A DNA stretch of 64,000 nucleotides from Strongyloides papillosus (GCA_005656395.1 SRSI01000009.1:2356001-2420000); one strand, 5' to 3'. Counted from the first letter of the stretch, positions 22,939-34,367 are shown. Notes: a model not told the origin generated them from the sequence alone. Translations and numbers: made by a program.

Positions 22939-23908
22939 TTAAATAAAAACAATGTTTTAATAATAAGAAGAGTTCCAAACGTCTTACCTTTAAAAAAATT
23001 TTCAATTTGATATTGTAAACAAAATGTACTTTTATAATAATATCCATGTAAATTTAATAAATCTTTATTGATCTAAATGCACTTTGCATAAAGAGTGATA
23101 TTCTTTGTTCCTAAAAATAAAATGTTTCTGAAACTGTGCAAAGAGATAATAAATTCATGATATGGTTATTTTGTGTTACATATTAACAACTATAACATTG
23201 TTATTTATTCTTTAGACTCACAACAAAAGTACACGACGTACATAGCAATTAATTATTTAATGAAAATATATTTTGTGTTAGATATTGTGTTTTTTCTTTC
23301 AAACAAAATTTTTCCGATTTACAAATTTTCAGTAACAATGGAAAGAAACACAAAATATGCAAAAATTATTTGTCAAAATTAGATATTTTAAAGCGCCATT
23401 TTTCATTGTAGAACACCAGAAACATAATCAAAACACATCATAGTTCTCTACTCCCTCAGATACATGCACCTATACTTGCTTTAGATGTTCCAACGATTTA
23501 AGATTACTTTATTATCAACTAATACATATTTTACAAAATGAATTTATGCAACAAGCGTTACAATGTTTCTTTCAATCATTCGCTCTATACCCTCAAAACT
23601 TTTTTTCGATGACATTAACTCGTGTTATTTTCTTTTATATTTTGACGTTTCTTTCTTACGTTTTCACTCCATTTCATCTCTCTCATTTGAGATGGCTTAC
23701 GGGATTTTTTTTCTCTTTTTTACTTGGTAGTCATAAGCTTGTTTGAATTTATTTTTCGATGTTCGTTACGTTTCAAAATTTTATTCTTTCATTTAATAGT
23801 TACTAATCTTTTCTTTATAATTTCAGAGCAGTGAACATTTATTACGTGATAGATACTGAATCTACTTCTTTTTCCAGTGTCTCGAATAGCAAAGGAAAAG
23901 CTGTCAGG
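22939..23908. other. Spacer and 5' leader region of the basic protein gene
   Basis: About 970 bp. The part from 23400 is unusually pyrimidine-rich and less AT-rich than its surroundings (CTCTACTCCCTCAG, CTCTCTCATTTGAG). A strong acceptor-like tract ends in TTTATAATTTCAG at about 23826, 83 bases before the ATG at 23909. I read it as promoter plus a trans- or cis-splice acceptor. A short open frame at 23546-23746 has no support. Confidence 0.45.
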
Positions 23909-24820
23909 ATGTCTAAAAGATCTAAGAGCTTACCGGATCAAGATAGTACCGGGAATTTTCTCCGACGTTCTGAACGTATTCGGAGAAATATGTTACCTGT
24001 CGAAGTATCATATGCACCTAAAAGGAGAAAGACAGGGAGTATTTATAATGAATCTGGAGTATTTGAAGATTCTGTTACCCCTTCATATCTGGGAACTCCA
24101 GTTGGAACTGTAACAGTTAAAGAAGCAACCACACAGACGGATGCCTATACTACTTTATTAGTGGATGCTGCAGTACAAACTGAGACAGTGGATCAGTCTA
24201 AACCACCGTCTCAGTCGTCAATTGATCAATTAGATGATAGGGCTTCTATGTCAAAAGGATGTCAAAGAGGAAGCCATCGAAAAAGAAGTGCAGTGGAGTC
24301 AGAGGAGGATGACAGCAGGGACGTTGCACGAGAAGCATGTTTTCCACCTCATAGAAGTAGAGGGTTTCCAAAACGCTCTCGACTCCAATTTAAGTGTGAT
24401 TCTCCTGTCGCAGTGGAAACGTCATTTAGGATTATGGAGAAAGGAGATACCCCACGGGATACCATAAGTAATGCCGAGTTAAGGGAATCCAAGATAGACA
24501 TGCACTACAACTGGAAGAGGAGTAGGCTTTCCTCATTGTCTACTAGTGATGATGAAACTCCAAGAAATAGAACCAGGGAAAAGTTTATTAAACGCCATAG
24601 AAGGATGGTTAATGCTAATGAGAGTAAACAAATCTCACCAATAGCTGAAGAGGTTTCCCCGAATGGCGAAAACGAAGAAATTGATACTTCTAGTGTGGAG
24701 GAGTCTTTGGATTCCAAAAAAGAAATATGGAGTGCTCCAGAAAATCAGGAAGATGGTAGAGGCAGTGAGCCGGATAATGATGACATTACCCATTCCAAGA
24801 CCGACATAATTAATAATTAA
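23909..24820 (+). CDS. Basic Ser/Arg/Lys-rich protein, probably nuclear, function unknown
   Basis: The ATG at 23909 gives 303 residues (MSKRSKSLPDQDSTGNF). The frame is open a little further upstream but has no earlier ATG and meets the acceptor tract. No known domain recognised. Basic clusters (LRRSERIRR, APKRRKTGS, HRKRSAVESEEDDS, FPKRSRL) look like nuclear localisation signals. Residues about 90-112 contain ATTQTDA and AAVQTET, which resemble LC8 dynein-light-chain binding motifs (TQT type). The C-terminus is acidic and Ser/Thr-rich. Codon usage is clearly less AT-biased than in neighbours and resembles the PIAS gene at 60941. A missing upstream coding exon cannot be excluded. Confidence 0.6.
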   Translation: MSKRSKSLPDQDSTGNFLRRSERIRRNMLPVEVSYAPKRRKTGSIYNESGVFEDSVTPSYLGTPVGTVTVKEATTQTDAYTTLLVDAAVQTETVDQSKPPSQSSIDQLDDRASMSKGCQRGSHRKRSAVESEEDDSRDVAREACFPPHRSRGFPKRSRLQFKCDSPVAVETSFRIMEKGDTPRDTISNAELRESKIDMHYNWKRSRLSSLSTSDDETPRNRTREKFIKRHRRMVNANESKQISPIAEEVSPNGENEEIDTSSVEESLDSKKEIWSAPENQEDGRGSEPDNDDITHSKTDIINN

Positions 24821-25344
24821 TGTTGGATATCTTTAAGTTATTTTTAAAATAGTAATTTTATTGTATTTTTGTTACTTGTATCTATAATTGTATATGTGTA
24901 AATTTTTCTTTTTGTATAATAAATCGGATATTTAATTATTAATTGTATTTTTATTCAAACATTTTTAAAAAAGAACAAAGAAATTGGATTAACAAAACAT
25001 CTTATGAAATTTAAATATATTTTAAGAAGAGATATTAATATCCCCTTTAATGTGTAAATGAAATTAAGAGATATTCATTTTATAATTTATTATTTCTTAT
25101 AATAATTAGTACGAATCGAATATCGTCATAAAAATACTAAAAAATATAAAGTTTTGGTTACATATGGTTATTTAATTAAATAGACAAAGAAAATATACAA
25201 TACAACTTTCTGTAGTATGTTGATATAAAATTAATATTTTACCATTATATTGTTGAATAATTATATAATTATTAATTCCATAAAATTCAAATATTAATAG
25301 TATAAAAAATGCTAATGTTTTAACTCACGTACGATTTAATAACC
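24821..25344. other. Intergenic spacer, about 520 bp
   Basis: 3' UTR of the basic protein gene, with an AATAAA-like signal (TATAATAAATCGG) near 24917, and the promoter of the adenylate kinase gene. Nothing else seen. Confidence 0.5.
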
Positions 25345-25947
25345 ATGTCAATCGGATTTGCTTTGGGAAAAACACCAGTTATTGTTTTGATTGGATCTCC
25401 AGGGTCTGGAAAAGAAGCACAATCAATAAAAATTTCTGCAAACTATTCCTTAACTCGTATTAGTACAGGAGATATCTTGAGAACAGAAATTAAGAATAAT
25501 GCTTCCAAGACTGGAGAAGTGAAAAAATTAACAGAATCTGGTCATTTAGTACCCAAAGACTACATTGAAACACTAATGAAAGAGTACATGTTGGGTGCAA
25601 TTACACAAAAAACCAAAGGATTTATTGTCGATGGATACCCAAGAGATATTGCACAAGGGGAATCATTTGAAAAGAAATTCAAAAAACCTGATGTTATCAT
25701 ATATCTTGACGTTGCTGATGCAACTATCATTAAACGATTAAAGGAAAGAACAGGTACATCTGGAAGAGCTGATGACAATGCTGATGCTATAACAAAACGT
25801 TTAAGACAATTCAAAGAATCAACATTACTTCTTGTTGAACATTACAAAAAGAGAGGGGAATGCGTTACCGTTAATGGCAATAAAAGTGAAGATGAAATAT
25901 TCAGTGATATTCAAAAAATTCTCGACGTTAAATATAAAAATTTATAA
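25345..25947 (+). CDS. Adenylate kinase, short cytosolic (AK1) type, altered P-loop
   Basis: Single exon, 200 residues, typical AK1 length. The family catalyses ATP + AMP to 2 ADP. Visible motifs: the P-loop at residues 17-25 (GSPGSGKEA), the AMP-binding STGDILR, VDGYPRD (family GFPRD), KRLKERTGTSGRADDNADAITKRL (short LID with its Arg residues) and a C-terminal helix. The P-loop differs from the family GGPGSGKGT: the Gly-Thr after the catalytic Lys is Glu-Ala. The Lys itself and the LID Arg are kept, so activity is possible but may be changed. UMP-CMP kinase is the main alternative assignment. It lies convergent with TIMM29. Confidence 0.88.
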   Translation: MSIGFALGKTPVIVLIGSPGSGKEAQSIKISANYSLTRISTGDILRTEIKNNASKTGEVKKLTESGHLVPKDYIETLMKEYMLGAITQKTKGFIVDGYPRDIAQGESFEKKFKKPDVIIYLDVADATIIKRLKERTGTSGRADDNADAITKRLRQFKESTLLLVEHYKKRGECVTVNGNKSEDEIFSDIQKILDVKYKNL

Positions 25948-26114
25948 GAAGTTAGTTCATAACAATAAAAACAAATATTTATTTCTTTTGAATAAAAAAA
26001 CGATTCATATATATTCTACGGTCATTCTTTTTTGCTTGCACAATAGTATTTATTAATCAACAGTAAAACTAGTCATTTATATTATTCCTAAACTCTTAAA
26101 ACTATAACAATTAA

Positions 26115-26666
26115 TTATTGGTCATTAATATCACAATCTTCCATAGCCTTCTCTAAGTAAAAAAATCTATTAAAAGCTCCTATGTCTACGATATTTTTAA
26201 ATATCTCATTAAAATACCAGTCTCTTAAATTTGAATCTTGACTTTCTGATGAACGTAAAGTTGAGTCGTATGTTGTTCTAACAACCAAAGTAAAAAGGAA
26301 ACAATCTATAAATCTCAAACGATTCTGAATCCATAGCTGTTCTCTTTCATTTATCGCATTAACAGTTACCGGATTATGTATCGATGGTGGAATCATAGCC
26401 ATTTTTATTCGTTTTTGTGCCATTGTATTTCTAAAGTCACGCACCGAGGGATTTGTTACAAAAGCATATACTGCAAATGAGGAGAAACTAACAAGTGCTA
26501 AGGCTTTATGTGGCTTGGCTTTTGAATCAGCTATTGCATCTTCTAAAGATCCTTTGTAGTCATTTTTTAATTGTATTAAATATTCTGTAACTCTTTTTCC
26601 AATACGCTTCATTAACGGCAACTTAGGTATTGTCTCCGCAACAACTGTTGCTGCTGGTGTAGCCAT
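26115..26666 (-). CDS. timm29: TIMM29-like subunit of the mitochondrial TIM22 complex
   Basis: Single exon, 183 residues. In animals TIMM29 is an inner-membrane subunit of the TIM22 carrier-protein insertase. Matches by eye to the family: LKNDYKGSLEDAIADSKAKPHKAL (conserved DY...D...KP block, about 33-57), one hydrophobic segment right after it (LALVSFSSFAVYAFV), a central region with NRLRFIDCFLF, and the diagnostic end MEDCDIND (human ends similarly with RDCDVNE). It lies 130 bp downstream of MPDU1 on the same strand with a U-rich ...TTTTTAG acceptor 9 bases before the ATG, fitting an operon. Confidence 0.82.
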   Translation of the reverse strand: MATPAATVVAETIPKLPLMKRIGKRVTEYLIQLKNDYKGSLEDAIADSKAKPHKALALVSFSSFAVYAFVTNPSVRDFRNTMAQKRIKMAMIPPSIHNPVTVNAINEREQLWIQNRLRFIDCFLFTLVVRTTYDSTLRSSESQDSNLRDWYFNEIFKNIVDIGAFNRFFYLEKAMEDCDINDQ

Positions 26667-26675
26667 ATTTACAAT

Positions 26676-26690
26676 CTAAAAATAAATACA
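26676..26690 (-). promoter_or_regulatory. Putative spliced-leader acceptor for TIMM29
   Basis: The minus strand reads TATTTATTTTTAG, ending at 26676, then nine bases to the ATG. It sits in a 130-bp gap after the MPDU1 stop, the classic nematode operon arrangement. Confidence 0.55.
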
Positions 26691-26796
26691 CACTCAACAT
26701 TGCAATCGGTTGAAATATGAAAACCGGAAATCAACAGTGAATTAAAATAAAACAAGATTTTAATTATTTAATTTAAAAAGATAAATAAAAATTTAT

Positions 26797-27568
26797 TTAG
26801 TTTTGCTTTAATTTACTCTCCCAATAAGCAAAGAATTGACCAAATATGACTCCATTTAGGATTCCAGCAATAACAAAACTAACGATAATAAGTTTGTCGC
26901 CTGTTTCTTGGATGGATGTAAAGATCCTTGCTAAACATCCAGCAAAAGCTAACCCTACAGATATCAATGATAACTGTCCTGTTGATTTATTTTTAAAATT
27001 TTCTCCTATTTGAATACCCTAAAATATTTGCTCAAAAATGGTACAAAAAATTAAAGTATACCTTTGAAATAACTGTAATAGGAATTGTTAATGTTTGAAT
27101 AGTTGTTAATACATTAGAAGGAATGTAGTCCCCTACAATAGCCAAATATATTGCCCAAACAAATGCCAAGAAAGCGAATGCATATGGACGTTTAGGTGAA
27201 TAATATAATATTTGCATTATAATAATAGCTGTTTGTAGCGCAACAAAGAATGAATCACCCCATTGTGAGAAAACAAAACCTGACTGGTAACTATAGGCAG
27301 CTGTTCCTGATGAAGCTAGAAGTGCTAGAAATTGTGATGACAAAGAAATCCCACGTCCAGATTTGGCAGCAAAAATTTTTAGTATTTGTGGAAGTAATAA
27401 CATCATTGAACCTGCTGTTATGGCAAGTCCCAAAACCCTAGAAATTACCATTGGAACACATTCTTTGTGGAAAATATTGAAATTGAGAATAACCTCCTCA
27501 AAACAGTTTTTTGGAAATACAAAGTGAATTGTGTCGAAAAATTTCTTTTGAATGTATGTTCCCACCAT
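26797..27568 (-). CDS. mpdu1: MPDU1-like PQ-loop membrane protein (dolichol-phosphate-mannose utilisation)
   Basis: Exons 27568-27062 and 27018-26797 (43-base intron, phase 0), 242 residues against about 247 in human MPDU1. The family is an ER multi-span protein needed for use of dolichol-phosphate mannose and glucose in N-glycan and GPI synthesis. The first PQ-loop is seen as LLLPQILKIFAAKSGRGIS, followed by SSQFLALLASSGTAAYSY; the second repeat reads NKSTGQLSLISVGLAFAGCLARIFTSIQETGD. The C-terminus FGQFFAYWESKLKQN ends in Lys residues as expected of an ER protein. It is the middle gene of a candidate operon TBC1D24 > MPDU1 > TIMM29. Confidence 0.92.
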
Positions 27569-27574
27569 TTATAT

Positions 27575-27590
27575 CTGTAAAGTACAAACA
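27575..27590 (-). promoter_or_regulatory. Putative spliced-leader acceptor for MPDU1
   Basis: The minus strand reads TGTTTGTACTTTACAG, ending at 27575, then six bases to the ATG at 27568. The gap to the preceding stop codon (27792) is 223 bp. Confidence 0.5.
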
Positions 27591-27791
27591 TATTTTGCTT
27601 AGTAATGTATATAAACAACATAAAAGTAAAAATATATATAAAATAAAGTATATTTACATTCGAAAATAATGTGTATATAAAAATATGAAAGGTCTTTAAT
27701 GTACTTATTAATTTAGATCCGAAAAAAATATTTACAACGATAAATAAAAATGTAAAAGTACAAAATAATTAAAAAAATATGGAGCTTTCGA

Positions 27792-29615
27792 TTAAAATTG
27801 ACCGGAATGAACGTGAAATACTTCTATCTCTTGAATGTCAAAAAGTTTTTCCTGAACTAATGGAGGACTTCCAAACGTATTGCACTCGTAGGTAACTCCT
27901 CTCGATAGCTCATCACGGATTTCAATAGCAGAGTTAGTACCACTACCCAACTGAAAAAAATCGGACAAATATTAAAATGGAAATGAGAGCGCTTTACCAA
28001 AAGTACCTTCTTGACACGAAAGTTCATTGAAGATAACCGGTAAAGTGATATGATAACTTACAATTAAAAAACGATCTCCGGCAGCCATAAACATTTGGGG
28101 TGGGTCATCAGATTGGTCCCAATGATTACCAACCCAATCATATATAATAGGAAGTTTAGAACTTTCATCAACTTTAAAAACAAAAGATTCCCCAGTACCA
28201 AAGAATTTTGATCTTTGGCGTTCTTTAATGTCTTTTCTTTCTGCCCAAGATGATGAAGCATATCCACCGAAGATATCTCCTGTCATAGTTCTAATAATAA
28301 AAAGTGTCTGTTCAGCTTCATCTATTTTATTCCAAAAATTAACAAAACTAATACCCTGTTCTGATAAAGTAAAAATTAAAATAGGTGTCTCTAATTGAAG
28401 TCTTTCAGGAATGGCTCTCATTAAAGCCTCAGCACAATCTGGTGTGACAAGTTTCGAAGTGAAAACTGAAGAAAACAAGTGATGCATATGTTTTATAGAA
28501 TAATCTGCTTTTGAACTTCTATTCAATGTCATATTTTGGCGTATCTAAAATTAATATTATAATTTTAAATATTCTTTAAATATAATAAGCTTACGAGATC
28601 TTCATAATGTTTTTGAGTTTTATCAATGAAAGATTGCTTCATATTTCTGATATGAGTTGCAACATCAATTAATGTTTGACATGAAACGGGAATGTTCTTG
28701 CTAACTGCTATTAATTGATTTTCTACCTCCTCTAAACACTCTTCTTTACTTTTATTTGGTACATTTTTCAAGTGGATGGAACGGGATCTATCTTTGTACC
28801 ATAAATAAACAATAGAAACTCCTATACGTAGTAAAAATTTGTGTCCTTCCACTGCAAAACAATCAATAACTCTAACGAGATAATCAAATGGCATATAATT
28901 AAAAATCCATTCATACCATTTTTTTAATGGTACAACTAAATCATCTTTATCACTACATTTACAACACTTCTCAAGATAAACATAAACTTTTTTCTTATGA
29001 TTTTTTATTAATTCTAACAACACATATGGCGATGCTTCAAACATAACTTCACTTTGTATTAAAAATTTCCTTTCCATAGATAACATTTTAGAAATAATAG
29101 CAAAAGCATCATCTGGTTCAACATAATGTAACAACAATGCTGATAAAGAGTATAATGCGGGAATAAATGTCATATCTGGTCTGTCTTCCTCAACCATAAT
29201 CAAAAATCTTTGCAATGCTACAACACCACATTCTTTTAATCCATGATCGTTTATTATAACACCATCCAGGGACAAAAATTTTGGTTGTATCAATTGACAA
29301 TTTTTTGTATGAAATTCTTCCATCTTATTTTTATATAAAACTTTGTTTAGATCGAAATTTTTGTCCTTAAATAATGTAACCCATAAATAACATCTTATCT
29401 CATGTGACACAGGCCAACTATTATTACGGATAAATTTTTTTATCTAAAAAAATATATTTAAAATATAGTTTAATAAAATAATAATATTTAAAAATAAAAA
29501 AATTTTTCCTCACATTTTCTTTATCATCCAGAAAACTATAACTGTTAGAGGAGGTGCGTGAAATAGAACCTCTACCGGAATCAAGTGATTCTAGATCAGA
29601 AAAATAATAATTCAT
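27792..29615 (-). CDS. tbc1d24: TBC1D24-like protein (TBC domain plus TLDc domain)
   Basis: Four exons by phase: 29615-29514, 29443-28595, 28544-28062 and 27950-27792, 530 residues (human 559). Residues about 35-300 form the TBC fold (IRNNSWPVSHEIRCYLW, DRPDMTFIPALYSLSALLLHY, WYEWIFNYMPFDYLVRVIDCFAVEGHKFL). Residues about 350-530 are the TLDc domain (WAERKD, KFFGTGESFVFKV, MFMAAGDRFLI, then LGSGTNSAIEIRDELSRGVTYECNTF). The Arg and Gln fingers of active Rab-GAPs are not seen, as in other TBC1D24 proteins. In flies the orthologue (Skywalker) acts in synaptic vesicle traffic. The frame also runs past 28062, but that stretch is intron. A frame-incompatible candidate exon lies upstream at 30401-30805. 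Confidence 0.9.
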
Positions 29616-30400
29616 TTCAGTAGAAGATATATCTCTAAGTAAAATTTAAAATTTTTGTTAGAAAAATATTTTTGTAACACTTTTCTATATCTATCTTACT
29701 AATCCTATAAAAAATTTAATATTAAAAGTATGTTCTAAAAAATAATTCACAATGAGTATCAAACACAAACAATGCGTGTACCCCCTTTATTTCCTGTCAA
29801 CTAGATTTTTATACCTTCAATTCTCCGATCTTTAAAATAAAATGTATATAAATATCCCTACACAAATATTAAAATTTCCTCCTAACAAATTTTATATTAA
29901 TTACAAACATTAAATAACTTGAGAAACATATACACATATTATTTTATAATATTGAGGTAAATATTAGAAAATATGTGAGATGTGCAGGTCATAAAGATAT
30001 TACTTATACTAGAAATAATACATTTTTCACATTACAAATATTAGATTTAAATTTTAAAAGTTAAATGTTGAGGTAAAATTTATCTTGTTACTTTATTATA
30101 CTGTCAATTTACTTTAAAATGTGTCAGATAATAAGTCTTTGTAATAGAAGAAGTCCTAAAATGTTATCAAGAATAATAATAAAATCTGGTATTTTAATAT
30201 CTAAAGGACTTTTATATAATAATAAAGCTATGAGAAAAAAACATATATCTATTATTCGTAAGTGGGACAATTCTGTGAAAATATCTTAGTTCAAATACAA
30301 TAATAAACTAATTGTACTCTGTTATTATTATTACTTGAATAATTGGAATATTGAAAATCATTAAAAAGTGTTATAAAGAAAGTTTATAGTAAAAACTTAC
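29616..30400. other. Long intron or intergenic stretch upstream of TBC1D24-like
   Basis: About 785 bp of AT-rich DNA. An acceptor (TTTTACTTAG) lies about 22 bases upstream of the ATG at 29615. It can be a trans-splice site or the 3' end of an intron from the exon at 30401-30805. No other coding segment recognised. Confidence 0.4.
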
Positions 30401-30805
30401 ATCTTTAACTTTATTTTGTCGTTCATATTGTTCTAATTGTTCCAATCTTCCATAATCCTCTTTACATTTGTGAATTCTTACATTAGAATAATCGTTGAAT
30501 GTACTACCTTCTTTATCATCGAAGGCTTTCCTAAAAGTCATTCTCTTTTTAGGGGAGCTTTCCAAATTATTGGTAGATGATGTTGGCCTAGGTCTACTTT
30601 TAATTCTAAGAGACCTTCTTATGATGGCTGTCAATCTTGATATAGAACCAGAAGCAGCTTGTGTTGTGCCATTATTGTTAGTAGATGTGAGGCGGTATCC
30701 CCTATAAAAATATTGCCTTTCTTTCTCTTTCCCTTTCATTATATCATTTGATGGAGGGATAAATTTAGTTACTACTAACTGGTTATTTGAGTATTCCGAC
30801 TCCAT
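30401..30805 (-). CDS. Orphan 5' coding exon, basic Ser/Arg-rich, partner exon unresolved
   Basis: The ATG at 30805 (MESEYSNNQLVVTKFIPPS) is preceded by a splice-like TTTCTAG. 135 codons end at a good donor (AAAGAT|GTAAGT) in phase 0. The sequence is hydrophilic, with a basic centre (ISRLTAIIRRSLRIKSRPRP) and an acidic end. The natural partner would be the TBC1D24 exon below it, but joining in phase 0 gives a stop after a few codons. So it may belong to a separate short gene, encode an alternative end, or need a small exon I could not find. Confidence 0.45.
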
Positions 30806-32179
30806 GGTATTTTTTCCTAGAAATATACAAAATTATAAAAATACATATAAATTATTATAACTAAATATGATCAATATCTCTTTTGTTATATTTATTTTAA
30901 TTGATAAAAAAACTATTTATTTATTTTAAAATAATTGACATTCAATATATAAACATTTATATTACTTCCGAAAACTTCATTTTTTATTTCCCACTTAAAA
31001 CTACTACAATACCAACCTACAAAAAATTTTTTTTTATAATTATTAGGGTATTATACATATAAAAATATAGGGAAAATAAATACAAATATAAATTAAAAAT
31101 ATTACCATGTTATAAAATATAGACATCTGTACGAAACAACTTTCGTTAACTTTTATAGAATAATTAACACATGTCTGAAAAATGAATACTTGTATCAACT
31201 AACTAAAATATTAAGGTCTAGTTTATATAATCATATCAAAAATCAAACTTAGAAAAGGTCTAATTACTTAATGTTGCGCAAAAATATGTACATTAATTTT
31301 TTTTTATAAATTACAGTTTAAAAAAACACATTTCTTTGATTTAGGAAGAAAAGAGTGATAGGAACTAAAAATAAAGTAATATGAAAAGTACATATATGAT
31401 TTAAAATATTTTATCATATCAAAAATTTTGTAATAAAACTGATAAAATTAAAATAAATTATAGTTTATCATAACATGTCTGATAGATTTTTGTGTATTAT
31501 TGCACTATAAGAATATATAATACTACATTATCACTATTAAACAAAAGTTTTCAACATTTGTAGATTGTATCAATATTAGAAGTTAGATAACACTAATTAA
31601 CATAAACCATATTGAAAAGTCGAACCAATTCTAATATAATAATCTTTGTGTTTTATATCGTTGAATTTTGTTGTGAAAAAATCATAATAAATTAATATAA
31701 AAGTTTTTATTGTGATAAAATAATAATATTTTTACAGATCACTTACCATATAATAAAATATTTCTAATATTTTAATATTATCATTGGCTGACTATCTAAC
31801 CAAAATGTTGTTAGATAATGATAAAGCTTGGATGGGTAAACTATCATTTAATAGTAATTAAATTAATAAATAATTAGTAAATAAATTTAATAAAAAAAAA
31901 TAAAATACCTTGTGAAGGTAGTTTAATTAGATTAAATAACAAAGAAATTCAAAGGATATTTTGGAATAAAGTTTCTGTAACGGTTGTCTCTATAATAACA
32001 CAATCATATATACATTATTTTTAACAGTGGTATAGTCATTTGACGTGGAAGACAAAAAACGTACTTTTATTCTGGGCATATTTTGATACCTATTAAATAA
32101 TTATATTGATATTATATATTTTTATCATACTTCAGTTACTTATTATTAACTTTTGTGAAGAATATTTTTTAAAACAAAA
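30806..32179. other. Intergenic region between divergent genes, about 1.4 kb
   Basis: AT-rich; it holds promoters of the minus-strand exon at 30805 and the plus-strand FAM114A-like gene. A TACTTCAG acceptor about 45 bases before the ATG at 32180 may be a trans-splice site. No open frame or repeat recognised. Confidence 0.5.
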
Positions 32180-34367
32180 ATGTCTGATTCCGAGGATGAA
32201 TTTGTCTCTGCATCAGAGGGTGAAGAATTATCCAGTGAAAATTCATTTAGCAAATGCTCTATGTCGACAAGTTTATCTTCTAGAAGTGTGAACGATAGTG
32301 TGGCAAAAACAATACCACCAAATTTAGAGTCATCGTCATCTACCAATTTGAAGTTTGATAAAAAAGTAATGGATAGTGAAAACGAAGAAAAAACTCCTTT
32401 GGACGGTACTGCCACTAAAGTTACGTCAAAAGAAGACTTCCACAATGAAGGTCAATTTAAGAAACCAGTTACTTTTAAATCAAAGGAAGAAGAGTTTAAA
32501 AAAGTGGAAAGTAAAAAGAAAAAAAACGATTATGATAACGATTGGGATTGTGACTGGGATAATATTTTAGAGAAAAGTTCTTCTTTTAAAAAAATAGAGA
32601 AAATCTATACTGCTTGTGGAGCGCCTAAAGATGATATTCATGATGAATTGGAAAGTCTAAGTGATGAAAAAAGTTTAGAATCCGAGTCACAAACGATTGC
32701 TGCAAAAATTCAGGAAGCTGCTCTTGAAACAGTTATTGAGACTACTGTTGAAATACGTCCTTTGGGAGGGAAAAACATTGAGGAGAAAAGTGAAGAGACA
32801 ATTCCAGAAAGTGTAGATGAGAAAATACAAAAGGATATTGTTGCTGTTGCTAAGAAAGAATTGAAAATCAATGAACCTATTAAAATAGAAGAACCCCCTC
32901 GAGTACAACATGAGACTACTGGACATGAAGAAGTTAAAACTGAAAAAGTCAAACCAAGAGTTAAAGTATTAAAACTCTCAAAAAAGATAGGGAAAAAAGA
33001 AGACGCACCACCAAAACCTCTAAATACTGATATGCTAGCACCAAATAGAGATTCAGTATCCAGAGTTAATAGTAGTCAATCATCATCTAACGGCACAGAT
33101 ATATCATCATATGAAAAAGTGGATACCCCAGAGATAGTAGAAGACAACGATTGGTTTGATGAGGTTGCAAGAGAAATAATAACCAAAAATGAACCCAAAA
33201 AGAGTAGTAAGAAACCAAGGTCAACAAACTTATTTGATTGGAGTGCAATTAATGCTGTTGTTAGTAGTGTTGGTGATAGTATATCAAATGTAGTTGAAAG
33301 TTCATTAGGTATACCATCAGCGGAGGAAATGGCTAGAGTTGTATCAAAATATGAAAAAGAAACTCCTAAGGAGGAGAGTAGTGGAAAAATTGTCAATCCA
33401 CTAGATAGATTATGCGATAATACTCAATACCAACAAGACATTCCATCAATTAGTGGTATATTTTCAGGATTTGTCAATACATCACTTGATGCATTAGAAA
33501 CACTAGGAAAGAAAACTTTTGAAACATTAACAGTAACGGAGATGGATGGTGATAGAGAAAGGAGAAAATTTTTATTCGAACCAGAGAAACCGGGTAACCT
33601 TTCGGATATATTGAAGGAATTGAGAAATAAAGAAAAAAATGAAAACGAAAGTACACAAAATATGCGTTCAGTTGGTTACGGGAGTACATCACAAAAAAGT
33701 CTTTCAACTAGTTTTGTTCATCTCTTTGAAAAACACGGTGGTTTATTTAATCTTGAGGGTTTAGAGATGTTGACACAACGTGTAAATCATTCCACGAGTA
33801 CAAATACATCAAGGTAACTTGTTTTTATTTATTTATCTAACCAATAATCTATCTTTTTTTATCTTTAGCTTCAATGAACATATAAGTGAATTTAATGTTA
33901 ATGATATATCACCTATATCAATGGACAAATTCGAGAGGGAACTTAAAAAGTTAGTAAAACAAGTCAAGGTACCATTTAATCCTAATCATATACTTGGTGC
34001 ATCAAAAAATCAGGAAGAAATATATTTAGAATCAACATTACTTGACAATTCTTCTATTGAAACAATATTTGAAAATGCCATGGATGCATTAGCTTTGTTG
34101 ACAGCTGAGTCAGTTCAGGTTATTCATAAATTAGGCCAACTATTTTCAATTGCACCACAAATACCAGATGATGTAATTGTTATAGAAATGACAAAATTAT
34201 TCTGTCGACGTGTTACATATTTCTCTGAGGAATATGCAAACTTATTTAATAGTTTAGTATCTGATCCGAAAATTGATGAGATGGTTACGAATATATTTTA
34301 TGAATCAACGAATGCTACGTTATATATTAAGAAGGCAGTTGCTTTGTTGAAACCATTTTATAGCTAA
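32180..34367 (+). CDS. FAM114A-like protein
   Basis: Exons 32180-33813 and 33869-34367 (55-base intron, phase 2), 710 residues. The start MSDSEDEFVSASEGEEL matches FAM114A proteins, as do the acidic DWDCDWDNIL segment and the amphipathic SVGDSISNVVESSLGIPSAEEMARV, which corresponds to the family's 'NVIE...LG.P' stretch. The long N-terminal half is acidic and disordered. The C-terminal part (about 430-700) is helical and well conserved in style (LDALETLGKKTFETLTV, MDALALLTAESVQVIHKLGQLFS). FAM114A proteins are cytosolic and have been linked to membranes and Rab2; the cellular role is not well defined. The PLA2G6-like gene starts 207 bp downstream on the same strand. Confidence 0.82.

Noticed and set aside
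23546..23746. Short frame upstream of the basic protein gene
   Set aside because: No homology, ends before the acceptor at 23826, and pyrimidine-rich leader composition explains it.
28005..28061. Continuation of the TLDc exon reading (SYHITLPVIF...)
   Set aside because: It lies after a strong GTAAGT donor, and the true TLDc end lies in the next exon in matching phase.
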